Notes: generated from the sequence alone by a model not told the origin. Positions 9,239-19,083 are shown, numbered from the stretch's first letter. The stretch: 64,000 bases of DNA from Clostridium sp. UBA4548 (GCF_002387895.1 NZ_DGLI01000044.1:183940-247939), one strand, 5' to 3'. Made by a program: numbers and translations.

Positions 9239-10717
9239 TTATCTTCCATAAAGCTTTGTGAGTTTATTTATCTTCTCCGCCAACTCTTCTGTAAGAGCTT
9301 CTTTTTTAATTCTCCACTGCCAGTTATCTCCTAGGGTTGATGGAATGTTCATCCTTCCCTCATCTCCAAGTCCTAGATAATCCTGCATCTGTGCAATTGC
9401 TAAACTCCCTACAGAGCTTAATGCCCCTCTAATAAATCCCCAGTTATAGCCTTCCTTTTCACTCAAATTTAAGTACCTAACTGCATAATCTACATCTGCT
9501 TTATTAGTGTTTTTAAACCACCCATTTACAGTATAATTATCATGAGTTCCTGTATAAACCACACAGTTCTTTTCATAATTATGTGGTAAGTAATCGCTTT
9601 CTTCTCTAGAATCGAAGGCAAATTGAAGCACCTTCATTCCTGGATACCCAGATTCTATTCTAAAATTTATAACTTCTTCAGTTAAAAAACCTAAGTCTTC
9701 AGCAATAATTTCTACATGCCCTAAGGCTTTCTTAATGGCGTTGAAAAGCTTTATTCCAGGTCCTTTTACCCAAGTTCCATTTATAGCTGTTTCTTCTCCA
9801 TAAGGAATTTGCCAATAGGATTCAAAACCTCTAAAGTGATCTATTCTAATTACATCATATATTTTTCTGCTTGCGTCAATTCTTTCAATCCACCACAGAT
9901 ATTCTTGTTTCTCTAAAGCCTTCCAATCATAAATAGGATTACCCCAAAGCTGACCTGTTTCTGAAAAAGCATCTGGTGGACAACCAGCAACTACTGTTGG
10001 AGTTTTATTTTCATCAAGTAGAAATATGTTACTATTTGCCCAGGTATCAGCACTATCTTCTGCCACATATATAGGAATATCACCAATAATTTTAACACCC
10101 TTGGAATTTGCATAAGCTTTTAATTCACCATACTGTTTATAAAATAAGTACTGCAAAAATACCCAATACTCTATTTCTTCTTTTAATTCTCTCTTATAAG
10201 TTTTTATAGTACTTTCTTTTCTTAGTTTAATATCCTCATCCCAAAGCTTCCAAGGCTTTAATTGAAACTTTTCTTTTATTGCCATATAAAGGGCATAATC
10301 TTCTATCCACTGGGTATTGTCCTCTTTAAACTTCTTTATATCCTCTAAATGTTTGTTCTTTGCATTGTTAAAAGCAACTTTTAGCACCTTCATCTTATTT
10401 TTAAATATCTTCTCATAATCTACATTTTCAGGATCATCTCCAAAATCTAAAACCTTATAATCCTTTTCTTCAAGAATACATTCCTTATTTAGAAGGTCCA
10501 AATCTATAAAATAGGGATTTCCTGCGAAGGCAGAGAAAGATTGATAAGGAGAATCTCCAAAACTTGTAGATCCTAGCGGCAGTATTTGCCAATATTTTTG
10601 ACCTGCTTTAACTAAGAAGTCTACAAATTCATAGGCCTCCTTTCCAAAGGTTCCTATTCCATAAGGACTTGGTAAGGAGGTTATGTGCATTAAAATACCG
10701 CTGCTTCTCTTCATCAT
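9239..10717 (-). CDS. malQ: 4-alpha-glucanotransferase (GH77)
   Basis: Disproportionating enzyme (amylomaltase) that transfers alpha-1,4-glucan segments and lengthens short dextrins for phosphorylase. The 492 residues are full length. The GH77 catalytic residues are visible: Asp293 in RIDHFRGF, Glu340 in IIAEDLG and Asp393 in TGTHDN, plus the N-terminal motif ILPLGSTSFGDSPYQS. The ribosome binding site AAGGAG precedes two consecutive ATG codons; either may start the protein. It lies 14 bp after the GH31 gene and 20 bp before glgP, which indicates translational packing in one operon. Confidence 0.96.
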   Translation of the reverse strand: MMKRSSGILMHITSLPSPYGIGTFGKEAYEFVDFLVKAGQKYWQILPLGSTSFGDSPYQSFSAFAGNPYFIDLDLLNKECILEEKDYKVLDFGDDPENVDYEKIFKNKMKVLKVAFNNAKNKHLEDIKKFKEDNTQWIEDYALYMAIKEKFQLKPWKLWDEDIKLRKESTIKTYKRELKEEIEYWVFLQYLFYKQYGELKAYANSKGVKIIGDIPIYVAEDSADTWANSNIFLLDENKTPTVVAGCPPDAFSETGQLWGNPIYDWKALEKQEYLWWIERIDASRKIYDVIRIDHFRGFESYWQIPYGEETAINGTWVKGPGIKLFNAIKKALGHVEIIAEDLGFLTEEVINFRIESGYPGMKVLQFAFDSREESDYLPHNYEKNCVVYTGTHDNYTVNGWFKNTNKADVDYAVRYLNLSEKEGYNWGFIRGALSSVGSLAIAQMQDYLGLGDEGRMNIPSTLGDNWQWRIKKEALTEELAEKINKLTKLYGR

Positions 10718-10731
10718 TATCCTTCTCCTTT

Positions 10732-12891
10732 TTAGGTTTCAACTGATAGGATTTTCTTATGAACCCTTCCATTTGTATCAATTATTTCAAGGTTTATAAC
10801 CCTTACCTTTGTATTTCCTTTATTTTTTATCTCAATAGCAAAGTCATTTTCACCACATTTTTTTATATTAATAATTACTTCTTCATGGTTTCCTGTCTTA
10901 TAGTCTTTAGTAGTGCCATCATCATCATAGTAAACATAAGTTGTTTCATTCTCTACAAAGGCTATGACTTTAAGCTCTTCATTATTTAAACTATCCACAT
11001 TTTTACTGTGGTTTCCTAAAATAAAAGCCTTGTCTTTTCTCAAAAATATTGGTACTTCATTTAAGTCTACATCAATATAATGATGACCACCTTTCACAAC
11101 TTCATAGATTCTTTCCTGGTAATTCTTCACCTTCAAAAGTACCATGTCCTCTGGTAAGTAAACATACCTACCTAATGAATTCTCCTCATACACTGGAGTT
11201 ATCATTAAAGATTCCCCCACAAGTAATTGATTTTCAACTCTTTTAGCAAAATCATCTTTGTATTCAAAACCTAAGGGCTTAAAGTACATATCCTTATTCT
11301 TTAAGGCTTTCATGTATTCACAATAAATATATGGTATTAATGCATAACGCAATTCGATAGTATTTCTTAGGGTTTTTATTGTTTCTTCTTCAAAGGAGAA
11401 AGGTTCTTGTTTTCTCGTTCCCATAGCTGCATGATTTCTAAAAAGAGGAGTAAATATACTAAACTGTGTCCATCTTGTTATAAGTTCAGGGTTGGTGTCT
11501 CCTCCAAAACCACCTGTATCTGCACCAATGTAAAGAAACCCGCACATATTTAAGGATGGCATCATCTTTATATTCAAAAGTAGGTGTTCCCACCAGGAAT
11601 GGTTATCACCAGTCCAAATGCCTCCGTATCTATGCATTCCAATATAAGAGGCTCTAGAGAACAGTAAAAATCTCTTACTTGAATCTATGATGTTTAAACC
11701 TTCACCTGCAGCTCTGGTCATATTGTAGCCATATAAGTTATGAACTTTATAATGATTTATTTTTTCACCATTTATATTGTGATAAAAGCTTTTATAATCC
11801 TCTAAACTATTAGACATATTGTTAAAGTAGTCTTTTAACTTAAAGAAGGAATAAATATCTAAGTTTGCATTTTCTGATACCTTAGCTAAGCTAATTGCTT
11901 CCTTTAATCCTCTATCTGTATAAAATAGGGCTGGTTCATTCATATCATTCCAAAAACCTTCAATACCTAAATCTGTTAATACCTTGTACTTTAATCCAAA
12001 CCAGGTTCTAACCTGAGGATTTAAAAAATCTGGAAAGTGGCAACGCCCTGGCCAAACTGCTGCCATAAAAGCCTTTCCTTCCTCATCCTGGCAGAAATAA
12101 TTATTTTCTAAGCCTTCTTCATATATGTCATAGTCCTTTTCTATTTTCACTCCTGCATCAATAATTGGAATGAGCCTAAAACCTTTATCCTTCATCTCTT
12201 TAGCAAAAGCTTTAAATTCTGGAAAAGCTTTTTGATCTATTGTAAAATCTTTAAATCTTTCCATATAATCTATATCTAAATAAATGGCATCACATGGGAT
12301 ATTACTTTCTATAAATTTATTTGCAACTTCTCTCACCGATTCTTCATTAGGATAGCTCCACCTTGATTGTTGATATCCAAAAGCCCATTTAGGTGGAGCA
12401 TAGCCTTCTCCAATTATACTTAAAAACTCTCTTACAATTTCTAAAGGCTTTTCTCCAGTTATTATATAAACATCTACATCTTTTTCTTCAATGGCTATTA
12501 TGAGAGAGCTTTCTTCTGAGAATCCAATATCGAAAATAACCTTTCCTGGATAGTCAATAAACACTCCAAAGGTTTCCTTACCATCTATAACCAAAAAGTT
12601 ATGAGCTCCATATAAGGATTTTTTGTCTGGAGTATGTCTTGGGTCATCACTGCAAAAGGACTCATAAATTCCTCCTCTTTTATTCATACCTTTTAGATTT
12701 TCTCCTAGACCCCAAACTACTTGTTCCTTAGTCATTTTATAGGTAAATCTCATTCCTTCAGTATCATCTATATTAAAATATCTTAAAGATTCCTCTTTTA
12801 CTTTTTTACCTTTAGTTACTACAGCCTCAGTGTTAATGGGATTTCCAAAGGAATATTTAAACACCTTATCTGATAATTCATATAAGTTCAT
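10732..12891 (-). CDS. GH31 alpha-glucosidase
   Basis: Glycoside hydrolase family 31 enzyme of 719 residues, predicted cytoplasmic because there is no signal peptide. The nucleophile is Asp316 in GFWNDMNEP and the likely acid/base is Asp429 in GIWTGDNHS; the substrate pocket motifs DIDYM and RAGEG-like (RAAGEG) are present. The N-terminal beta-sandwich and C-terminal domains are intact. In the operon it should hydrolyse maltose, isomaltose or short dextrins from the non-reducing end to free glucose, which glucokinase then phosphorylates. GH31 also includes alpha-xylosidases, so the sugar specificity is inferred from context. Confidence 0.92.
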   Translation of the reverse strand: MNLYELSDKVFKYSFGNPINTEAVVTKGKKVKEESLRYFNIDDTEGMRFTYKMTKEQVVWGLGENLKGMNKRGGIYESFCSDDPRHTPDKKSLYGAHNFLVIDGKETFGVFIDYPGKVIFDIGFSEESSLIIAIEEKDVDVYIITGEKPLEIVREFLSIIGEGYAPPKWAFGYQQSRWSYPNEESVREVANKFIESNIPCDAIYLDIDYMERFKDFTIDQKAFPEFKAFAKEMKDKGFRLIPIIDAGVKIEKDYDIYEEGLENNYFCQDEEGKAFMAAVWPGRCHFPDFLNPQVRTWFGLKYKVLTDLGIEGFWNDMNEPALFYTDRGLKEAISLAKVSENANLDIYSFFKLKDYFNNMSNSLEDYKSFYHNINGEKINHYKVHNLYGYNMTRAAGEGLNIIDSSKRFLLFSRASYIGMHRYGGIWTGDNHSWWEHLLLNIKMMPSLNMCGFLYIGADTGGFGGDTNPELITRWTQFSIFTPLFRNHAAMGTRKQEPFSFEEETIKTLRNTIELRYALIPYIYCEYMKALKNKDMYFKPLGFEYKDDFAKRVENQLLVGESLMITPVYEENSLGRYVYLPEDMVLLKVKNYQERIYEVVKGGHHYIDVDLNEVPIFLRKDKAFILGNHSKNVDSLNNEELKVIAFVENETTYVYYDDDGTTKDYKTGNHEEVIINIKKCGENDFAIEIKNKGNTKVRVINLEIIDTNGRVHKKILSVET

Positions 12892-12978
12892 ATACTTACT
12901 CCCCCCTCTTATACTGTTTTTAGACTTGTTCAGTCTATATAATTTCTTTTATCACCCTAAATCTACTCCCATATTTTA

Positions 12979-13806
12979 TTACTTTATAGACCCTTGAGTA
13001 ACACCTTTAACAATATGCTTTTGAGCAAAGAAGTAGAATATAATAATAGGAATCATACCAATTACAAGCCCTGCAAGAGCTAAATCCCATCTTTTTGAGT
13101 ACTGTCCAAAGAAATAGAACATTTTTAATGGTATAGTGTGCCACTCTGGTTTATTTATAACTAATTGAGGGAGTAAAAAGTCATTCCAAATCCACATTGC
13201 ATTTAAAATAGAAACTGTAACGGTTATTGGTTTTAATAGTGGAAATACAATAAACCAAAAGACCTGAAATTTATTACACCCGTCAATCAAAGCAGCTTCC
13301 TCAAGTTCCACTGGTATTCCTTTAATAAATCCATGATATAAAATTATGGATAAACTTGAACCGAAGCCTAAATATGCAAATATTAATCCAAAAGGATTTA
13401 ACATCTTAAGCTTTCCCAATAAATTAATTAATGGCAGCATAACTGATTGGAATGGTATTAGCATGGCCGCCGCAAACAAGAAGAATAAAAAAGTACTGAA
13501 CTTCGATTTGCTTCTCACTAGCATCCAAGCTGCCATTGAAGCAAAAATTACTATCAAAACTGTACTTGTAATAGTAATAAATAAAGAGTTAGCTAAGGAG
13601 TGAAGAAAGTTTAAATCCTTAAAGGCCTGAATATAGTTATTTACAGTAAAGGTATCCTTTACTGGTAGACTAAGTACATTTGTAAAAATTCCCTTAGCTG
13701 TTTTAAAGGAGTTAGTAAACACAATGTATAGAGGTGCTAAAAATATTAAAGCCACTGAAATACCTAAAAGGTTCCAACCTAGCTTTCTAAAAAACTTTTC
13801 TTTCAT
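12979..13806 (-). CDS. maltodextrin ABC transporter permease, MalG type
   Basis: Inner-membrane permease of a carbohydrate ABC importer (CUT1 family), 275 residues with six predicted membrane segments. The EAA loop that contacts the ATPase is EEAALIDGCNKFQVFWFIVF, close to the MalG consensus. It shares one base with the stop of the preceding permease gene, which indicates tight coupling. With the MalF-type permease, the lipoprotein at 14844-16196 and the MsmX-type ATPase it completes an importer. The sugar is inferred to be maltodextrin from the operon enzymes. Confidence 0.93.
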   Translation of the reverse strand: MKEKFFRKLGWNLLGISVALIFLAPLYIVFTNSFKTAKGIFTNVLSLPVKDTFTVNNYIQAFKDLNFLHSLANSLFITITSTVLIVIFASMAAWMLVRSKSKFSTFLFFLFAAAMLIPFQSVMLPLINLLGKLKMLNPFGLIFAYLGFGSSLSIILYHGFIKGIPVELEEAALIDGCNKFQVFWFIVFPLLKPITVTVSILNAMWIWNDFLLPQLVINKPEWHTIPLKMFYFFGQYSKRWDLALAGLVIGMIPIIIFYFFAQKHIVKGVTQGSIK

Positions 13807-14672
13807 TACATTTCTACCTCCCTTTTCTTACTAAAATAAAGCTGTGTAAGTGATATAACTGCTATGGTTATTAAAAATATAACTGCCTTTGCTTGAGCTA
13901 ATCCAAATTGGTTAAAGGTAAAGGCTGAATTATATATGTTAAGTGCTAACATTTGTGTGGAGTTAAAAGGTCCTCCTCCTGTTAAAGATAAGTTTTGATC
14001 AAATAGCTTAAAAGAATTTGATAAAGTTAAGAACAATCCTACTGTAAAGGCTGGTGCCACTAAGGGAAGAGTGATATGTCTTAATCTTTGGAATCCATTA
14101 GCTCCATCAATCTCTGCAGCTTCATTTAAGGCTTCTGGAATTCCTTGAAGAGCCGCAATATATATAATCATCATGTAACCTGACATTTGCCAAGACATTA
14201 ATATTACTAAGGCCCAAAAACCTGTGGTACTAGTTGCGAGCCAGCCCTTTAAAAACTCTATTCCTAATTTAGTACCAACCCAAGAAAAAGCCTTTGTAAA
14301 AATAAACTGCCAAATAAAACCTAAAATCAAACCACCAACCATATTAGGCATGAAAAATATACTTCTTAAGATATTGCTTATCTTCATTCCTCTAGTTACT
14401 AGTAAAGCAAGTGAAAATCCAAATAAGTTTATTGCAATTACTGATGCTATTGCAAATTTCGCTGTAAATATAAATGCTGGTATGAAACCACTTTCTTTAT
14501 TAAACACTTGTTTATAATTTGTAAGTCCAACCCAAGTAGCATTATTTTCTATACCATTCCAATTAGTGAAGGAAAAGTATACTCCTGAAATCATAGGAAT
14601 TATTACAACCATTAAAAATGCTAAAAGTATAGGACCAACAAATAAGCTAAACCACAACTTTGAATTTTTCAT
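13806..14672 (-). CDS. maltodextrin ABC transporter permease, MalF type
   Basis: Second CUT1 permease, 288 residues, six predicted membrane segments. It shows the EAA loop NEAAEIDGANGFQRLRHITL. It begins 172 bp after the binding-protein gene, with a GC-rich hairpin between them, and overlaps the next permease by one base. It lacks the large periplasmic loop of enterobacterial MalF, as usual in Gram-positive bacteria. Confidence 0.93.
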   Translation of the reverse strand: MKNSKLWFSLFVGPILLAFLMVVIIPMISGVYFSFTNWNGIENNATWVGLTNYKQVFNKESGFIPAFIFTAKFAIASVIAINLFGFSLALLVTRGMKISNILRSIFFMPNMVGGLILGFIWQFIFTKAFSWVGTKLGIEFLKGWLATSTTGFWALVILMSWQMSGYMMIIYIAALQGIPEALNEAAEIDGANGFQRLRHITLPLVAPAFTVGLFLTLSNSFKLFDQNLSLTGGGPFNSTQMLALNIYNSAFTFNQFGLAQAKAVIFLITIAVISLTQLYFSKKREVEM

Positions 14673-14749
14673 ATTAACCTCCTTTTACATTTAGTCTTAA
14701 ATTTTTTCCCAAGTTCTTAAGAAAAAAAGTGAATAAGTATATAAATTAA

Positions 14750-14767
14750 GGAGGGAAAAACCCCTCC
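14750..14767 (-). terminator. hairpin between binding-protein and permease genes
   Basis: GGAGGG and CCCTCC form a 6-bp GC stem with a 6-base loop. There is no proper T tract. Such hairpins commonly protect the upstream binding-protein message and reduce read-through into the permeases; this is inference here. Confidence 0.45.
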
Positions 14768-14843
14768 CCAATTTCATTTTCATATTTAATCAATGTAATA
14801 GCTATTTAACAAGATGATTTTATAGTGCCTTTTGTTTCTATTA

Positions 14844-16196
14844 CTATTTTCTCATTTCTTCCCATTTAGCTTGAGAATTTTTCATTACTGCATTCCAATC
14901 TTCTTGTCCAGCTAGATATTTTTGAATTTCTTGTCCAAGAACTTCCATTCCCCATCCTGTTGGATATCCCATAAATACCCAAGGTGTGGTTTTTCCAGCT
15001 TCAGCATATCTCTTAACTGCAGCACCTAGTGGATCTTTGGGTTGTAAACTTTCGTAACCTTTAAATGGAGGAATAAAGAAGAATTTATTAACTATATAGT
15101 CCTTACCTTTTTCTGAAGTGTAAAGCCAATTTAAGAAATCTTTAGCTGCTGCTTGCTCAGCTGCAGTACCTTTGTTGTTAACTGCCCAATACATTGGAAC
15201 TCCCATTGGAATTGTGTCTTCTTTTCCACCCTTAACTGACATTGGTAATATATCAAGTTTATCAGCTACTTTTGGATCTATTTTTTGAACTCCGCCATAA
15301 ATCCAGTTACCCTGTTGAACCATAGCCACACGTTCAATAGCAAGTCCTTGGTCTACTTGAGTTGCATAATCTACTGTGCTTAACTTCTCTTTTGATTTTG
15401 CACTTGGAGAGTAATTAGCTTGTAAATCTATTAATGCTTTTAGAGCTTCCCCATTTTTGAAATCGATCTTTTTAGCTGCAAAGGCATCTAATGAACTATT
15501 AAACTCTTGTGAAATAGCTGCATTTGAAGTATGAAGTCCAGTTACCCAAGTTTCTTTTGCTGGTAACTCAAAAGCTGCTTCTAGGTTTGGATATTTGCTT
15601 TTTAATTCACCAGCTTTTATTTTAGTATCTAAATCTTTTACTGCTTTTTCTAAAGAAGCATAGTCTTTAACTCCTTTAGTATCAATTCCTGCAGTTTGGA
15701 ATATTTCTTTGTTATAAACAAAGCCATAACCTTCTACTGCAAAAGGCATTGCATAAACTTTATTATTTACTGTAACTCCTGATAAAACTCCATCAAGAGC
15801 TTGTTTTGTCCAAGGTTCATTAGTTAAATCAACTAATCTAGATTCCCAATCCTTAACATCTTGTGGTCCCCCAATATTGAATATAGAAGGCTCTGTTCCA
15901 CCTTGAATTTTTGCTCTTAGAGCTGCACCGTAGTCAGCACCACCACCTACAGTTTCTACATTAATTTTTACATTTGGATGTTCTGTAGTGTAAGCTTGTG
16001 CTGCCTCTTTAAACTCCTTATCAATCTCCACTTTAAACTGGAATATGTTTAAAGTAACATTTTCTTTCTTCTCCTCTGCCGCAGGTTTCGTTCCCTCATC
16101 TGTCTTTTTATCCCCATTTGCTGCACAACCAGTTAAAGCTGAAGTTACCATTAAGGATGAAATTGCTAAAGCTAAGATTTTTTTAACTTTTTTCAT
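14844..16196 (-). CDS. maltodextrin-binding lipoprotein (ABC transporter)
   Basis: Solute-binding lipoprotein of the importer, 450 residues. I chose ATG 16196 because GGGGAGG lies upstream and the protein then begins with a lipoprotein signal peptide (MKKVKKILALAISS) with lipobox ALTGC; an upstream in-frame start would spoil the signal. The rest is a family 1 extracellular binding protein with the typical AVEGYGFVYNKEIF segment near residues 165-178 and Trp-rich C-terminal region. It would be anchored outside the membrane by the cysteine. Placement before the two permeases and the amylolytic enzymes supports maltodextrin as ligand. Confidence 0.92.
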   Translation of the reverse strand: MKKVKKILALAISSLMVTSALTGCAANGDKKTDEGTKPAAEEKKENVTLNIFQFKVEIDKEFKEAAQAYTTEHPNVKINVETVGGGADYGAALRAKIQGGTEPSIFNIGGPQDVKDWESRLVDLTNEPWTKQALDGVLSGVTVNNKVYAMPFAVEGYGFVYNKEIFQTAGIDTKGVKDYASLEKAVKDLDTKIKAGELKSKYPNLEAAFELPAKETWVTGLHTSNAAISQEFNSSLDAFAAKKIDFKNGEALKALIDLQANYSPSAKSKEKLSTVDYATQVDQGLAIERVAMVQQGNWIYGGVQKIDPKVADKLDILPMSVKGGKEDTIPMGVPMYWAVNNKGTAAEQAAAKDFLNWLYTSEKGKDYIVNKFFFIPPFKGYESLQPKDPLGAAVKRYAEAGKTTPWVFMGYPTGWGMEVLGQEIQKYLAGQEDWNAVMKNSQAKWEEMRK

Positions 16197-16391
16197 GTTA
16201 ATAATCCTCCCCTGTAATGTTATGAATATATTAAAATTAAATTGATAACACTTTTTAATAATCACCAAGTTCATTTTGAAGAGCCACATTGGAATGAGAT
16301 GATATTTCCAACTATGTTTGTTTTTAAATAAAGCTTCTTACCCAAATGAAATGATAGAATCACTATTGAAATATTTTTAAGGACCTAGTAT

Positions 16392-17492
16392 TTATAGACT
16401 TATATTCTCTTCACTTTCATAATCAAAAATATGACAGTTTTCCAAATGAAATATAAAATCTTCTGCTTTTCCTGTTTCTAACCTTCTTGACTCCATAGAA
16501 TCAATTTTTGCAGTTAGCTGTAACTCCCCTTTACTAAAATAAACAAAAGACTCATTTCCCATATGTTCAATTACATCTATACTTCCATTTACTTTTGATG
16601 AGTTCTCCTGATCTTTTAAATTAATGTGTTCAGGTCTAAGTCCAAACCAAACTTTTTTTCCTATATGACTTTTAACCTTACTTCCCTTATTCTCTGGAAG
16701 CACTAATACTTCTCCACCTATTTTCACAGCAACTTTTTCCTCTTTGCTTACTAACTCTCCCTCTGCAATATTCATAGCAGGAGAACCAATAAAACCAGCT
16801 GTAAACTTATTCTTAGGATAATGATAAAGATTTAGAGGTGAATCCACCTGCATTATCTTTCCAAAATTCATTACGCAGATTCTATCTCCCATAGTCATTG
16901 CTTCCACTTGATCATGAGTTACATAAATCATAGTAGACTTAAGCTTCTTATGAAGCTGTGAAAGTTGAACCCTCATATGAACTCTTAGTTTTGCATCTAA
17001 GTTTGAAAGTGGTTCATCAAACAAGAAAACCTCTGGGTCACGAACAATGGCACGCCCCACAGCTACCCTTTGTCTTTGCCCTCCAGATAACTCCTTTGGA
17101 CGTCTTTTTAATACCTCTTCTAAATCTAATATTTTCGCTGCTTCCCTTACCTTTTTATCTATTTCATCCTTTGGAAGCTTTTTTAGCTTTAATGAAAATG
17201 CCATATTTTCATACACTGTCATATGAGGATAAAGTGCATAGTTTTGAAATACCATGGCAATTCCTCTATCCTTGGGTGGAATATTATTTACCACCTTATC
17301 TCCTATAGAAACAGTTCCATTAGTGATTTCCTCAAGCCCAGCTACCATTCTTAAAGTTGTAGATTTAGCACAGCCTGAAGGTCCTACTAAAACCATGAAT
17401 TCCCCATCGTTAACTTCTAAATCAATGCCATGCACTGCTTTAAATCCATTAGGATAAACCTTTTCAATGCCCTTTATAACAACATTAGCCAT
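16392..17492 (-). CDS. MsmX/UgpC-type sugar ABC transporter ATPase
   Basis: ATP-binding subunit for CUT1 importers, 366 residues: nucleotide-binding domain about 1-235 and a C-terminal TOBE/MalK-like domain. Walker A reads GPSGCAKST (37-45), the signature LSGGQ is at 135-139, and Walker B FLFDEP at 156-161. The residue before the Walker lysine is Ala (GCT), where Gly is usual; I believe this variant recurs among clostridial homologues, so activity is expected. The gene overlaps the end of lacI by 8 bp and precedes the binding-protein gene. ATPases of this type often serve several sugar importers. Confidence 0.93.
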   Translation of the reverse strand: MANVVIKGIEKVYPNGFKAVHGIDLEVNDGEFMVLVGPSGCAKSTTLRMVAGLEEITNGTVSIGDKVVNNIPPKDRGIAMVFQNYALYPHMTVYENMAFSLKLKKLPKDEIDKKVREAAKILDLEEVLKRRPKELSGGQRQRVAVGRAIVRDPEVFLFDEPLSNLDAKLRVHMRVQLSQLHKKLKSTMIYVTHDQVEAMTMGDRICVMNFGKIMQVDSPLNLYHYPKNKFTAGFIGSPAMNIAEGELVSKEEKVAVKIGGEVLVLPENKGSKVKSHIGKKVWFGLRPEHINLKDQENSSKVNGSIDVIEHMGNESFVYFSKGELQLTAKIDSMESRRLETGKAEDFIFHLENCHIFDYESEENISL

Positions 17493-18522
17493 GTGAAGCC
17501 TCCTTTAAAAAATTTTTACAAGATTCTCTTTCCTCTAGTTGAGTTTCTAAAACTATATGCTGATGCTCTCTTTTATTTTTTAATATTTCAAAGAGTAAAT
17601 CTATGCTTTTTTTACCCATTTCCTCTACCGGCTGTACTACTGTAGTAATTGATGGATGGAAATATAATGAATAATCAATACCATCAAAGCCTACAATGGA
17701 AATGTCTTCTGGAATTTTAAGTCCTCTAGCCAAAATCGCTTTGGAAGCACCTATAGCCATAATATCTGTTGTAACAAAAACTGCAGTTAAATCTAAGCTT
17801 TTATCCAAAAACTTATTCATTGCCCCAAAACCAGACTCAAAGGTATATTCCCCTATCTCCACATAATCTTCAGCGAACTTTATAGAATTTTCTTCTAGGG
17901 CTTTTTTGTATCCTTCAAATCTTAGTTTTCCAATAGTTCTATCTTCTTCTCCTGTAGTAATAATTCCAATTTTTCTATGCCCAAGTTTCGCTATGTAATC
18001 TACTGCTTTAAAAGCTGCCTTTTCATTTTCTATAATTACACTGGAAAATAAAGTCTTGTTTGCTTTTTCTATAACATAAGTTGACGCTAATACAATAGGA
18101 GTCTTTAAATTAATAAGCTCTTGCTTGTCTAGATTTTCGAAATCTCCTCCAAGACAAATTAAGCCTTTTAACTTTTTCTCCTTGATAAGTTCAATTGCTG
18201 CTTCTATATCATTATTATTACTTTCATTATAGTGAAGGATCATAGAGTATCCTTCTTTATCTATCTCTTCTTCAATGGATTTAATCATTTTTGAAAAGAA
18301 AGGATTATGAATTCCCTTAACTAACACTCCAATATTATTAGAAGTGTTTCTTTTTAAGTTTCTTGCACTGTTATTTGGCACATAATTAAAGTTATTCATA
18401 ACTTCTAGGATTTTCTGCCTTGTTTCATCTTTAACATCAGGATGGTTATTTAAAACTCTTGAAACCGTAGTAACACCAACACCTGCTATACGAGCAATAT
18501 CTTTTATATTTAGATTTTTCAT
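17485..18522 (-). CDS. LacI-family regulator of the maltodextrin operon
   Basis: Transcription repressor of 345 residues. Residues 1-55 are the LacI helix-turn-helix and hinge (NIKDIARIAGVGVTTVSRVL, then NYVPNNSARNL); the remainder is a periplasmic-binding-protein-like sugar sensor. It is first in the operon and its stop overlaps the ATPase start. Two copies of a 22-bp operator-like sequence lie at 18554-18575 and 18679-18700 just upstream, so autorepression of the entire operon is likely. The inducer is inferred to be maltose or a maltodextrin. Confidence 0.92.
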   Translation of the reverse strand: MKNLNIKDIARIAGVGVTTVSRVLNNHPDVKDETRQKILEVMNNFNYVPNNSARNLKRNTSNNIGVLVKGIHNPFFSKMIKSIEEEIDKEGYSMILHYNESNNNDIEAAIELIKEKKLKGLICLGGDFENLDKQELINLKTPIVLASTYVIEKANKTLFSSVIIENEKAAFKAVDYIAKLGHRKIGIITTGEEDRTIGKLRFEGYKKALEENSIKFAEDYVEIGEYTFESGFGAMNKFLDKSLDLTAVFVTTDIMAIGASKAILARGLKIPEDISIVGFDGIDYSLYFHPSITTVVQPVEEMGKKSIDLLFEILKNKREHQHIVLETQLEERESCKNFLKEASHG

Positions 18523-18550
18523 AAAAAACCTCTTTTCTCAAAAGTATGAG

Positions 18551-18575
18551 TAACGTTTTCGGTAACGTTTCCAAT
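18551..18575. promoter_or_regulatory. LacI-type operator, copy 1
   Basis: Contains CGTTTTCGGTAACGTTTCC followed by AAT, repeated exactly at 18679-18700. The core GGTAACGTTTCC is an imperfect palindrome centred on AACGTT, typical of LacI-family and cre-like sites. It lies about 30 bp upstream of lacI. CcpA binding is an alternative. Confidence 0.7.
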
Positions 18576-18678
18576 TAAAGAATTAATTATGGAGAATAGA
18601 ATCTATTACTTTAATTAACCTACTCTATTCCCCTATAGTAAAATCATTTTATGTTTACTTATGTATAATTTAAAAAAT

Positions 18679-18700
18679 CGTTTTCGGTAACGTTTCCAAT
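18679..18700. promoter_or_regulatory. LacI-type operator, copy 2
   Basis: Exact 22-bp duplicate of the first site, 125 bp further upstream. The spacing is close to twelve helical turns, which would allow repression by looping; the promoter lies presumably between or next to the sites. Confidence 0.68.
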
Positions 18701-18760
18701 CTTAAAAACATTATATCATAACTTTTTAAGTTTTCAAACATTTTAAAAAATTTTTATTAA

Positions 18761-18909
18761 TTAATGAATAAGTTCTTTTTGTTGAGCTACTTTGGAAACA
18801 GCTTAAAATTAAACAAAGGTACTTTGTTATATCAAAACAAATTACTTAGGTTAAGCAACTGCCACTTAAAGATGATGGAAGAATTAAGCTTTCAAAATGT
18901 TATTAAATT
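18761..18909 (-). repeat. dispersed structured element, copy A (degenerate)
   Basis: About 149 bp related to the elements at 25188-25350, 35967-36095 and 28474-28590. Read on the minus strand it has GTGGCAGTTGCTTAACC in place of the GTTGCTCAGCC core of other copies, and ends with AAGAACTTATTCATT. The helix before the core is kept with one mismatch. It lies between the MATE gene and lacI. The 60-codon ORF across it on the plus strand lacks a ribosome binding site and is not counted as a gene. Confidence 0.55.
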
Positions 18910-18954
18910 AGTTTTACCTTCTAAATATATGAGTTTATTTTCTTAGTTATTCAA

Positions 18955-18988
18955 AAATTTATATTATTATTTTCAATAATATAAATTT
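18955..18988. terminator. AT-rich perfect hairpin
   Basis: AAATTTATATTATT pairs with AATAATATAAATTT around a 6-base loop. A 14-bp stem of pure AT; possible remnant terminator or element boundary next to copy A. Confidence 0.35.
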
Positions 18989-19083
18989 AATACTCCAATT
19001 AGTCTTTATCTATTATATACATAAGAATAAAGATTATTTCTCCATGTTACTTATAAAACTTAATTCTATAGTAGCTATATATG

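Noticed and set aside
18764..18946. Sixty-codon plus-strand ORF beginning MNKFFLLSYFGN
   Set aside because: It lies inside repeat copy A, has no ribosome binding site, and resembles only the translation of the other repeat copies.
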